From positions 1 to 64,000 of the forward strand of contig OZ245062.1 of NCBI GenBank assembly GCA_965224785.1: a stretch of 64,000 nt of DNA, in the 5' to 3' direction. The translations under genes and the position numbers were made by a program. The first letter of the stretch is position 1. Each line of letters opens with the position of its first letter. Shown one piece after another: positions 19,281 to 28,253 of this stretch. The notes beneath the pieces are model-generated. The model searched no databases. It worked only from the letters and a program-made list of their open reading frames with translations, and was not told where the DNA came from. Origin of the DNA: JALSNL01 sp036479585 (GTDB lineage: Bacteria; Bacteroidota; Ignavibacteria; Ignavibacteriales; Melioribacteraceae).

Positions 19281-20507
19281 ATGGTTAACGAAGCTTTGGC
19301 ATTACTTAAAAAATTTATTGAGACTATTCCAGATGGATATATTGGTCCGGATAGAACTAATTATATTCTTAAAAAAGTTAATGAATTTAATATAGCTCAA
19401 AAGGGAATTCTAATTCAATTTCTGAATCATATTTTATCAGTAATGCTTGAAAGAACTGCTTCTGATATTGAAATTGGTGGACCTGGAGCTGGAAATTATA
19501 TTTGGTTTAGAATTCAAGGAATTAAAGAACGTGTTAAGGATTTACCAAATTTACAGGTTGATGAAGCTACTGCTCTTATTGCGGTTTTACTAAATGAAAA
19601 TCAAATTAAAAATTTAGTTAAAGATAGAAATGTTGATTTCAGTTATACTTTTAGATATATAAAAGAAAATGTTAATGTTAGATTTAGAGCAGATGCATAT
19701 TTTGAACTTGATTGTCTTACATTAAATATGCGTGCAATTCAAAGCACGCTAAGACCACTTAAATCTATTGGATTTCATCCAAATGCTATACAGGCAATGA
19801 GTCATAAATATTACAAATTTGGTCTTTCACTAATTACAGGAATTACTGGTTCAGGTAAATCAACAACATTAGATGCTATAATTGATTTTCACAATAAATC
19901 TGAACCTTCTCATATAGCAATTGTTGCTTCTCCTATTGAATATGTTCACACTTCAGTAAATGCAATAATTAAACATAGAGAAGTAGGTAGAGATGTTGCT
20001 TCATTTAAAGATGGAGTAACTCAAGCCTTGCGTCAAGATCCAGATATTGTTGTAATTGGTGAAATGAGAGATCCGGATACAATTCTTGCCGGGTTGGAAG
20101 TTGCTGATACTGGTCATAAAGTATTTTCAACTCTTCATACTTCATCTGCAATTGAATCTATAGATAGAATAATTGCTGAAGTTAATCCTCTTGAACAAGA
20201 AAGAGTTAGAATGCGGCTTGCTGATATCTTAGTGTCAGTTGTTTCTCAAAAACTAATTCCAGGGCAGAAAGGACAATTGGTTTTAGCTAAGGAAGTTCTA
20301 GTAGTAACTCCAAGTGTTAAGGCTGCTATTAAAAATAATAATACAAGTGAAATTTATATGATGATGAATCAGGGTAGTAGTTTAGGAATGATAACTATGG
20401 AACAAGATTTGATGAGACTATATCAACAAAGACTAATCTCTCAAGAGAATATGATAGCCTTTGCAAATAATAAAACAAGAATCCGTCAACTATTTCAAGC
20501 GGTATAA
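19281..20507 (+). CDS. PilT-type ATPase
   Basis: The 408-residue ATPase resembles pilus retraction motors. Walker A is TGSGKST (189-195), Walker B is VVIGEMRDPDT and the His box is STLHTSSAIES. It lacks the zinc-binding cysteines of PilB. The C-terminal TMEQDLMRLYQQRLISQENMI resembles the PilT tail region. The N-terminal domain (ASDIEIGGPGAGNYIWFRIQG) is the PAS-like domain seen in PilT. A 207-bp AT-rich gap precedes it. Its presence suggests dynamic pili rather than a pure secretion system. Confidence 0.88.
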   Translation: MVNEALALLKKFIETIPDGYIGPDRTNYILKKVNEFNIAQKGILIQFLNHILSVMLERTASDIEIGGPGAGNYIWFRIQGIKERVKDLPNLQVDEATALIAVLLNENQIKNLVKDRNVDFSYTFRYIKENVNVRFRADAYFELDCLTLNMRAIQSTLRPLKSIGFHPNAIQAMSHKYYKFGLSLITGITGSGKSTTLDAIIDFHNKSEPSHIAIVASPIEYVHTSVNAIIKHREVGRDVASFKDGVTQALRQDPDIVVIGEMRDPDTILAGLEVADTGHKVFSTLHTSSAIESIDRIIAEVNPLEQERVRMRLADILVSVVSQKLIPGQKGQLVLAKEVLVVTPSVKAAIKNNNTSEIYMMMNQGSSLGMITMEQDLMRLYQQRLISQENMIAFANNKTRIRQLFQAV

Positions 20508-20509
20508 AT

Positions 20510-22057
20510 ATGAAGCCATTAATTTGTGTTTCCTCTGAAGGAAACGATACTAAAATTGTTATACTTTCCAAAGAAGGGAAAAATATAATAGTTAAAAAAG
20601 CATTCTCCCTGGTTATGTCTGGAGGAGATACATTTTCAAATTCTATTGAAGATCAAGCAGAGTTAAAGCAATTACAAAATGCTAATTCAGAATTTGATTT
20701 TGAAAGTGTTGGACAAGGCGGTGAGTTAAAATCTATTGATAAGAATGATATTAACCATGTTACGTCTTACTTTTCTGAGTCTGATTTAAAGAATGGAACA
20801 TTTATTCCTGTAGTTTCAGAACCTGTGGTAAATCATCACGTTTATATTGGTGGCAAGGAAAAAAATAGACAAAAAACTCTCGATGCAATTATTAAAGATA
20901 TTTCTGAACAAAAAAATATTACGGTTGCTGGTGATTCTATAGATTTTTTTGAAATAGATGAGAATAAAATTCATAGTGTTTTCTTAAATGAAGATAATAC
21001 GAGCGTAAATTTTATTAATGCTTGGGCAACTTTTAATGGTAAAAAACATTACAAAATTAAAACGGTTAAAAACTCAGAAACTGCACTAGCACATTATGTT
21101 ACAAAAACTAGTGAATTTTTTGATGAAGACTACTCATTAATTATCTATACAGGGCACGAATCAAGTAGGTTGATTTTCCTAAAGGGTAATGAGTTAATAC
21201 ATATTGGTTCGCCGTTAGATGTTGGAGTAAAAAATATACATACTTATGATGTTTACTTTTCCAAAATTTTATTAGAAATGGAAAATGGAAATATTCCAAG
21301 ATTAGATAATGTTGTTTTATGTGGAGATGATAACTCTGAAAATTTAGTTCTTTCTTTTTACGGAACATTTCCGGAAGCAAATGTAACTGAACTCAAATTT
21401 GAAGGAATTGATTTTTCTAATTTGGAAGATGAACAAAAAGAAAATCTTTCTGCTTTTGCTTTTCCTCTTGTTGCAGGATTAGAATTTTTTGAGGAGCAAA
21501 ACAAAGAGTATGATGGTATAAATTTTATGCCAAAATATATTGTTGAAAATCAAAAAACATTTCAATTTAGCTGGCATAGTTTGGTTGTACTTCCTTTCTT
21601 ATTTATTGCGGCATTTTTCTTTACTTATAAAATATTAGATAATGCACAAGAGATAAAAGCTAAAACGCAAGAAGTAAATAGACTAATAGAATTAAAAGCA
21701 CAAAATGAATTGATTGTAGCAGAAATGAATGATTACACTACCAAAATTAATGGTTTTGATAAAACTCAAGCTGTGTTAGATAAAGCAACTGATGGTGCAG
21801 AGGTTTGGGGAACAATGTTAATAAATATTTCAGACTTTATAGAAAGAAGACGAAATTTTTGGATTTCGAATTTAGAGAATAGTGGTAGTGAAGTAAAAAT
21901 AACAGGGTATTCTCTTTCAAGAAATGTTTTAACTGAATTTGTAGATAATAATAATTCATCATTACTAAATACTGTTATCCACGAACCTTTAAGAGAGGCT
22001 AAAACTTTTGCTTATACATTAAACTTTAAATTAAATAAACAAGAAGAGGCTAAATAG
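20510..22057 (+). CDS. PilM-PilN-like fusion (GspL-like) pilus assembly protein
   Basis: The 515-residue protein starts two bases after the PilT-like gene. Residues 1-350 are cytoplasmic and look like a divergent actin-like PilM/GspL domain (YSLIIYTGHESSRLIFLKGN; NVVLCGDDNSENLV). A single membrane segment lies near residues 356-374. It is followed by a short coiled coil and a periplasmic PilN-like region (SDFIERRRNFWISNLENSG). In most type IVa systems PilM and PilN are separate proteins, whereas GspL of type II systems joins them, so this architecture is GspL-like. Similarity is weak and the call rests on architecture and gene order. Confidence 0.7.
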   Translation: MKPLICVSSEGNDTKIVILSKEGKNIIVKKAFSLVMSGGDTFSNSIEDQAELKQLQNANSEFDFESVGQGGELKSIDKNDINHVTSYFSESDLKNGTFIPVVSEPVVNHHVYIGGKEKNRQKTLDAIIKDISEQKNITVAGDSIDFFEIDENKIHSVFLNEDNTSVNFINAWATFNGKKHYKIKTVKNSETALAHYVTKTSEFFDEDYSLIIYTGHESSRLIFLKGNELIHIGSPLDVGVKNIHTYDVYFSKILLEMENGNIPRLDNVVLCGDDNSENLVLSFYGTFPEANVTELKFEGIDFSNLEDEQKENLSAFAFPLVAGLEFFEEQNKEYDGINFMPKYIVENQKTFQFSWHSLVVLPFLFIAAFFFTYKILDNAQEIKAKTQEVNRLIELKAQNELIVAEMNDYTTKINGFDKTQAVLDKATDGAEVWGTMLINISDFIERRRNFWISNLENSGSEVKITGYSLSRNVLTEFVDNNNSSLLNTVIHEPLREAKTFAYTLNFKLNKQEEAK

Positions 22058-22059
22058 CA

Positions 22060-22965
22060 ATGAATAAAAAACTAGTTAGTACACTATTCCTTGTTGCAAT
22101 ACTATTTGTTATTGCAATTGGCGGTGGTGTGTATGCCTACTATTTTCAAGCCGAAGAGCTGGAGAGTAAAGAAAAAGAATTAAAAGGTCTAAAGGTTAAT
22201 GCAGAAAATACTGAAGAATTAGAAATGCAATTAGCTGACTTAAAAGTAAGAGTTGCTGAATTAGATTCGATACTCTCTTTAAGAAAATTTATTATTCCTA
22301 CAGACTTAAAACAGTCTTCATTTTTTAAGTTTGTAAATAAAGCCAGTTCTAGTTTCTCTGAGCAGTCTCATGTAAATGTAACGTATAGTGGAGCTGGGAA
22401 AGTTGATGATTTCTATAGCTATACTTACTCATGTGCGGGTACTGCTGAGTTTAATGATTTTTTTAAGTTAGCTTATGCAATAGAACAGAGCAAAGAACTT
22501 AAAAAAATTAGTGGTGGAACCTTAAACAATTTCGTTGAAGTTGATGACGATGGAGTTGCACATTATTTAGTGAACTATAGTATGAATGTTAAAGTTTACT
22601 ATGCAGATAACGATCAATACTCTTCATCTGATTATAGGGAAAATCGACTTAAATCGAATCCACTATATAATGTATTTTATCCATTAATAAGAGAAAAAGT
22701 AGCACCTAATACTAAAAATTTATTAGATGTACAAACTGCTCAACTTTTGGCAATTATTCCCGATGGTGCTTATGTAACAGATGCTTCAGGCAAAACAGCA
22801 TTACTGTGGGAAGGAGATGAAGTATATCTTGGTTATTTAACAAAAATAGATTTTGAAACAAATGAAGTAAAATTTATTCTAAATAAAGGTGGAATTATAG
22901 AAAAAATTACACTGAATTTAGATCCAAATTCATCAGAGAATGACAACAAACTTACGAGTAAATAA
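22060..22965 (+). CDS. PilO/GspM-like assembly protein
   Basis: The 301-residue protein has one N-terminal membrane segment (residues 5-25), a coiled coil (about 31-75, EELESKEKELKGLK) and a periplasmic domain. This is the topology and gene position of PilO, which pairs with PilN and links the inner-membrane platform to the secretin. The last ~80 residues (LLDVQTAQLLAIIPDGAY; ALLWEGDEVYLGYLTKI) look like a small beta domain similar to PilP/GspC HR domains, so it may combine PilO and PilP functions. It starts two bases after the preceding gene. The assignment is from architecture. Confidence 0.65.
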   Translation: MNKKLVSTLFLVAILFVIAIGGGVYAYYFQAEELESKEKELKGLKVNAENTEELEMQLADLKVRVAELDSILSLRKFIIPTDLKQSSFFKFVNKASSSFSEQSHVNVTYSGAGKVDDFYSYTYSCAGTAEFNDFFKLAYAIEQSKELKKISGGTLNNFVEVDDDGVAHYLVNYSMNVKVYYADNDQYSSSDYRENRLKSNPLYNVFYPLIREKVAPNTKNLLDVQTAQLLAIIPDGAYVTDASGKTALLWEGDEVYLGYLTKIDFETNEVKFILNKGGIIEKITLNLDPNSSENDNKLTSK

Positions 22966-22966
22966 A

Positions 22967-24229
22967 ATGAAAAAACTAATCACCCTAATAACATTGTTCT
23001 TTGTGTTTGCCCCAATATTTGCACAAGGAAATTTAGAAAAATCTTTAAGTGGATATACAAATCCGGATGAACTTGTTACAATTTCTGAGTTTGTTCCGTT
23101 TGGACAAGCGATAGAAATTTTGAGCAAGTTAAGTGTAAAGCACTCAGGAAAGAAAATAATTTCTTCTGCTGGTTTCTCAGAATCTATTGGTGTACAAATA
23201 GAAAAAATCCAATACCTAAAAGCATTAGGTATAATTGTTAGATATAACAATTTAGAATATGAAGAAAGAGAAAGTGTAATTCTTGTAAGAAAAAAAGTAT
23301 CAGGTGTTAAGAATTTAGCAAAAGATATTTATGCCCCAATAGATTCCCGTGAAGTGAAAATTTCTGCAATTTTCTTTGAAGCAGATGTTTTCGAACTACA
23401 AGAGAGAGGTATTAATTGGGAATGGTTATTAAAAAGTGATGGAGTATCCTTAGGGACAAAGTTAAATTCTTTTACTTCAGGGCAGGAATTGGCTGAAAAA
23501 GGGACTCAGCAAACGGTAAAACCACTTGAGTATGTTGCAAATGCTGCTAGTGATTTTACATCGGGTAGTTTTACTGGTACTGTAGAAGGAGTATTCAAGT
23601 ATTTTGAATCTGAGAATCTTGGTGAAATTATTTCAAGACCAAAATTAATTGTTCGTGATGGAATGCAGGGTAATATTCAAATTGGCTCTGATATTTCTAT
23701 TAAGCAAAGAGATTTTTCAGGTAATATAATTGATAAATTTTATGCAACTGGTACAATCATTGATGTTATACCTACAATATATACAGAAGATGGTATTGAT
23801 TATATGTTGTTGAAAATAAAAGCAGAAAGAAGTTCTGCTATACCTGGAGAAATTACAACAGAAATTAAAAAGACAACTGTGGAAACAGATTTAATGATGC
23901 TTTCAGGAGAAGAAAAAGTAATTGGTGGGTTGTTTATAAATGAAGAAATTTACGTTAGGCAAGGAATACCTTTTCTTAAAGATTTACCTTGGTGGGTATT
24001 TGGGATTAGATATTTAACTGGTTATGATAAGATTCAAATTAATAAAAAAGAAATTATAATTTTATTAAAAGCAGAATTAGTACCAACACTTAAAGAAAGA
24101 GTTGCACTAAGGAAAGAAAACTTAATTAATAGAGAAATTGTTGAAGATCATGAGGAATTAAGAAAGTATAAAATGAAACCTTTTAGAGATGAAGAAATTA
24201 AAACTCTTAAAGAATTAAATGAACTTTAA
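22967..24229 (+). CDS. Secretin (PilQ/GspD-like outer-membrane channel)
   Basis: I choose the ATG at 22967, one base after the previous stop, because it gives a clean signal peptide (MKKLITLITLFFVFAPIFAQ). A start at 22940 would put nine extra residues in front. One N-domain (about 50-125) precedes the secretin core: EIISRPKLIVRDGMQGNIQIG, FYATGTIIDVIPTIY, the lip segment LSGEEKVIGGLF, VRQGIPFLKDLPWWVFG and the terminal strand KKEIIILLKAELVP. At 420 residues it is short. The AMIN and extra N-domains of typical PilQ are absent. It forms the outer-membrane pore for the pilus and closes the machine operon. Confidence 0.88.
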   Translation: MKKLITLITLFFVFAPIFAQGNLEKSLSGYTNPDELVTISEFVPFGQAIEILSKLSVKHSGKKIISSAGFSESIGVQIEKIQYLKALGIIVRYNNLEYEERESVILVRKKVSGVKNLAKDIYAPIDSREVKISAIFFEADVFELQERGINWEWLLKSDGVSLGTKLNSFTSGQELAEKGTQQTVKPLEYVANAASDFTSGSFTGTVEGVFKYFESENLGEIISRPKLIVRDGMQGNIQIGSDISIKQRDFSGNIIDKFYATGTIIDVIPTIYTEDGIDYMLLKIKAERSSAIPGEITTEIKKTTVETDLMMLSGEEKVIGGLFINEEIYVRQGIPFLKDLPWWVFGIRYLTGYDKIQINKKEIIILLKAELVPTLKERVALRKENLINREIVEDHEELRKYKMKPFRDEEIKTLKELNEL

Positions 24230-24250
24230 TTAGCAGTAAATAAATATTAT

Positions 24251-24300
24251 AACCGCAAATTAAGTCTGTAAAACATTCTTGATTTGCGGTTTAGTTTTTT
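24251..24300 (+). terminator. Terminator of the pilus-machine operon
   Basis: The arms AACCGCAAAT (24251-24260) and ATTTGCGGTT (24282-24291) are perfectly complementary and are followed by tagTTTTTT. Confidence 0.88.
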
Positions 24301-24400
24301 ATATGTAAAACGGCTTACTTCTGCGATCTGTTATTTACTTATTAGTTACAGAATGCAAAGTAATCTACACTACAACTAACAAATTTACAAATGAACTGAA

Positions 24401-27400
24401 ATGAAAATAAATGTTAAATTATTAATTCTCACTTCAACAATAATAACGTTGGTGTCAGTCTCTTCAACATTTATTTATCATACCCTTACCAAAAAATTAC
24501 TACTCTCTCAGCAATCTCAAGTATTAGAAAATTCTGCGAACGATTTTATTTTTGCGTATCAAGAAATGATAGAAAAAATTGATGATGAGTTTCAGAATAA
24601 TTTTATTACTTGGAACAGTTTTAATATTAATAAGACAGATTTGGATCTTGTATTTATTGCCTCGGATAATTTTATTATTAATAGAAAAAAGTTTAAAGTA
24701 AAAAAGAAAACTCATCTTTACACAAGTGTTAGCTCAATAGAAGAATTAGTTAATCTAAATTCAAATTTACTTATTAGAGAAAGAAATATAAATGAACAAA
24801 AGTTTTATTATGGAATTGTTGTAACTGAGTTAAGGTTAGAAAAGTTATCAGAAAAAATAAGAGCAGAAGTTGCGTTTATTGAAGATGGAGTTGTCTCTAA
24901 TTTTGCTCATAAGAAAGAGGTACAAGAATATTTACCTCAGCTAAGTGAGGTTGCAAGATTATTAAAGGACAAGGATAATTTTGAGCAAGAGTACCAAGAT
25001 CTCTCAACAGCCGATTTTTTTGCAACGCACTTTACTCCCAACACTTCAAGTATTACAAATAGAAGTTTCGATGTAATCATTTTTTCAATTTCTAAAGAAG
25101 TAGCTAAGTTTAGAGAAACCATGAACTTGGTAACTGCTGTGATTGTTATTTCTGGAATGTTTTTAATTGTAATATTTTCTTTTCTCTTTACAACAAAATT
25201 TAGGAAACAAATTTCTTACATAATGGAAAGTGTTTCTGAAATTGCAGAGGGTAAACTTAATACGCGAGTAAATATAACATCCAAAGATGAAATTGGAAAA
25301 CTTGGCGAAGCCTTTAATAATATGCTAGATGAAATTGAAAAAAGAGATAATGTAGAAAAAGAATATATCGAATTGGTTTCCCTAATTAATAAAAATCCTT
25401 CTCTTGAGGAGATTGGAGAACTATCACTACAACAGATAATAGCTACTACCAGAGTTGATATTGGTGGGCTTTACCTTTATGAAGAGGATAAATTAATTCC
25501 GCATTCTGTTTTTGGAATTACAGAAAATAAAGATAATCTTTTAAGTGAATCAAGTTTCTACAAACGTGCAAAAGACAATAAAGAATATGTTGAATTGCAA
25601 TTTGATGAAAATCAACCAGTCGTAAAAACTGGACTTATAGAACTGAAGCTATCCTATCTATACATTTTGCCAATAGTTTATAATAATGAAGTAATTGCAA
25701 TTATTGAACTTGCATCTGCCAATAAGCCCGAAAAAAATGTTAAAGAATATTTTGCAAGAATTAAAGATCAACTTTCAATTGGGTTAGCAAATGCAAAGGC
25801 TCTTAGTAAACTTAAAAATTTAGTTGCTGAGTTGAAAGAATTAAACGACGCATATCAAAAGCAGAATATACATATCACAGAACAAAATGAGGAGTTGTTA
25901 AAATTACATCAACAACTTAAACAAGGAAGTGCAGAACTAGAAGTTCAAAAAACAAAAGCTGTTGAATCTGTAAAGTTAAAATCTCAGTTCTTGGCAAATA
26001 TGTCTCACGAATTGAGAACACCGCAAAATTCAATCTTGGGTTTAACGGAGCTAGTTCTTAAAGATAAAACAACAACTCCTAAAACAAAAGAACGCTTGAA
26101 TGTAGTTCTAAGGAATGGCAAAAAATTATTAAATCTGATCGAAAATATTTTAGAATTTTCAAAATTAGAATCCGGTAATATTGAAATAGTAAAATCAGAA
26201 ATTCAATTATCTGAACTAGCTGATGAAGTTGCTTCTTTTATTGAGCCTTTATTCTTTGAACGAGATGTAAAATTTAATGTTCAACTTCCAGTTTTTAATA
26301 ATTATAGTATTAAAACAGATGTAAAAAAAGTAGAACAAATTATTTATAACCTTGTCGGAAATGCATCCAAATTTACGAAAGAAGGTTATGTGCAATTAGC
26401 ATTTAAAGTAGAAGGCGAGTCTCTAAAAATTATAGTTGAAGATACTGGCCCGGGAATAAAAGATTCTGATAAAAAAATAATTTTTGAAGAATTTAGACAA
26501 GTGGATGCTGAAATAAATAGAAAATTTAGTGGTACTGGTTTAGGGCTTACAATTTGTAAAAGATATACAGACTTATTGTACGGTTCAATTAATGTAGAAA
26601 ATAATAACAATACGGGAACAAGATTTATTGTAGATCTACCAAACATAATTTCATCGAAAAGTGAAAAGGAAAGTCAAAAAATAATTGGAACAAATGAAGA
26701 GCCAAATGAAATCAAAACATTGTTGATCTCTGATGGAACTGACTCAGTAAAATTAATTAAGGACTATCTATCGTCCAACAACATTGATGTAGAAATAAAA
26801 GATACAGGGGAAGTTAGCATCAATAGTTTAGTAGAGAACCCACCAAATTTAATAATTCTTGATATTAATTTTAGTGAAAATAATAGTTGGAAACTTTTAC
26901 ATCAAATTAAAAGCCATCATTCTATTTCAGAAATTCCTATTGCAATTCTTAATATGGATGAAGAAGCAAATTGTGGCTTAGGTTTACCGCTGTTAGAATA
27001 CTACACTCAAACACTTAGTAAACCTTATGTTCATAGGGCTATTGAGCAATTTGAAAAATATCAAGGAATTAAGTTTAGAAATATTTTATTTATTATGGAT
27101 GACAAAAAATATGAACAAATAGAAGATGAACTAATCTATGATGAGTTAAAAATCAACCAAATAAATGGAAAAGAATCAACAAATAAATTGATAAAAAAAT
27201 ATGCACCGGATTTAATTATTGTTGATCTATTTGATAAAAAAAATAACTCGTTCTTAACTTTAAGTGAAATTGTAAATGACGACTACTCAAGAAATATTCC
27301 TGCAATTGCATTTGTTGAAGAACTAAATGAGATAGATGAAATTAAAATTGTAAATAATAAATTGATTGAAGCAACATTGATTGCTCAACATCATCCACTC

Positions 27401-27889
27401 GAAGCTTTGAAAACTATTAATTGTAGAATAGATCTAATTAATAATTCAATACTAAACAAGAAAATGGTTAAGACAACTTCCAATAAAATTTATTCAGACA
27501 AAGATGGAAATCAAAATGATAAGATTAAGATAATGGTTGTTGATGATGATAGTGATGCGTTATTTACCATTGGAGAAATAATTGATAACTTAGGCTATGA
27601 ACCAATCTATGCATCAAATGGGTTTGAATGTTTGGAGAAACTAGAAACACAACCTCCCGAATTAATTCTGTTGGATATTATGATGCCTAAAATGGATGGC
27701 TTTGAAACTATTAAACGAATTAGGGGAAATGATAAATTTAATAATCTAAATGTGTTTGCTCTTACTGCTTATGCAATGCTTTCGGATAAAGAAATAATTG
27801 AAAAGAATGGCTTTGATGGTTTGTTTACAAAACCAATAAACACAAATTTATTAGAGAAAAAATTAAAATCGATATTTAGCGAAGCATAA
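24401..27889 (+). CDS. Membrane hybrid sensor histidine kinase with three receiver domains
   Basis: This 1162-residue sensor has a membrane segment at ~8-28, an extracytoplasmic sensor of ~210 residues, a second membrane segment at ~243-265, HAMP (GKLNTRVNITSKDEIGKL), GAF (~330-475) and a coiled linker. The HisKA phosphoacceptor is His536 in SHELRTPQN. The HATPase domain has N box YNLVGNASKF and G box EDTGPGI. Three receivers follow: one around Asp821, which has lost part of its N-terminal acidic pocket, one around Asp942, also divergent, and a canonical third with VVDDD and Asp1092 (LLDIMMPKMDG). It lies right after the pilus operon and probably senses surface or envelope cues for it (inference). 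Confidence 0.92.
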   Translation: MKINVKLLILTSTIITLVSVSSTFIYHTLTKKLLLSQQSQVLENSANDFIFAYQEMIEKIDDEFQNNFITWNSFNINKTDLDLVFIASDNFIINRKKFKVKKKTHLYTSVSSIEELVNLNSNLLIRERNINEQKFYYGIVVTELRLEKLSEKIRAEVAFIEDGVVSNFAHKKEVQEYLPQLSEVARLLKDKDNFEQEYQDLSTADFFATHFTPNTSSITNRSFDVIIFSISKEVAKFRETMNLVTAVIVISGMFLIVIFSFLFTTKFRKQISYIMESVSEIAEGKLNTRVNITSKDEIGKLGEAFNNMLDEIEKRDNVEKEYIELVSLINKNPSLEEIGELSLQQIIATTRVDIGGLYLYEEDKLIPHSVFGITENKDNLLSESSFYKRAKDNKEYVELQFDENQPVVKTGLIELKLSYLYILPIVYNNEVIAIIELASANKPEKNVKEYFARIKDQLSIGLANAKALSKLKNLVAELKELNDAYQKQNIHITEQNEELLKLHQQLKQGSAELEVQKTKAVESVKLKSQFLANMSHELRTPQNSILGLTELVLKDKTTTPKTKERLNVVLRNGKKLLNLIENILEFSKLESGNIEIVKSEIQLSELADEVASFIEPLFFERDVKFNVQLPVFNNYSIKTDVKKVEQIIYNLVGNASKFTKEGYVQLAFKVEGESLKIIVEDTGPGIKDSDKKIIFEEFRQVDAEINRKFSGTGLGLTICKRYTDLLYGSINVENNNNTGTRFIVDLPNIISSKSEKESQKIIGTNEEPNEIKTLLISDGTDSVKLIKDYLSSNNIDVEIKDTGEVSINSLVENPPNLIILDINFSENNSWKLLHQIKSHHSISEIPIAILNMDEEANCGLGLPLLEYYTQTLSKPYVHRAIEQFEKYQGIKFRNILFIMDDKKYEQIEDELIYDELKINQINGKESTNKLIKKYAPDLIIVDLFDKKNNSFLTLSEIVNDDYSRNIPAIAFVEELNEIDEIKIVNNKLIEATLIAQHHPLEALKTINCRIDLINNSILNKKMVKTTSNKIYSDKDGNQNDKIKIMVVDDDSDALFTIGEIIDNLGYEPIYASNGFECLEKLETQPPELILLDIMMPKMDGFETIKRIRGNDKFNNLNVFALTAYAMLSDKEIIEKNGFDGLFTKPINTNLLEKKLKSIFSEA

Positions 27890-28203
27890 TGGGAAGAAAA
27901 AAAACACTTATTGTTGATGACATTCAAAAAAATGTTTTAGAGTTTGAAGAAACAAACACATTCTCTTCAACTATTAACAAACTAAATCACGATGTAAAAC
28001 AACCTTTAACACTTATTAGTTTGGCTGCTTCTGTAATTAAGAGAGAAGTTGAAAGTGAAAATTTAGATAAGGATGCAATTAAGAAAAGAGTTAAATATAT
28101 AGAGGATTCTGTAAAAGATATTTCTAAAATATTAGAGGTTATGCAAAATATTAATAATTCAGATGTCAAAGATTTAAAATTAAACTATACCTCAGAAGTC
28201 TAG
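27889..28203 (+). CDS. Stand-alone HisKA-like (DHp) protein without ATPase domain
   Basis: The ATG shares its first A with the stop of the hybrid kinase gene (taatg), implying coupled translation. The 104 residues start KKTLIVDDIQKN, reminiscent of the first strand and acidic pair of a receiver. They continue into NHDVKQPLTLISLAASVIK, a recognisable H-box with the His-x3-Gln-Pro-Leu pattern, and a second helix KKRVKYIEDSVKDISKIL. There is no HATPase domain in any frame after it. The next gene is convergent. It could be a phosphotransfer or heterodimer partner for one of the neighbouring kinases. The fold call is from motif recognition. Confidence 0.72.
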   Translation: MGRKKTLIVDDIQKNVLEFEETNTFSSTINKLNHDVKQPLTLISLAASVIKREVESENLDKDAIKKRVKYIEDSVKDISKILEVMQNINNSDVKDLKLNYTSEV

Positions 28204-28253
28204 AACAAACCATTCTAAAAATTATAACGTAAGATTAATATTATTTTAAGTAA

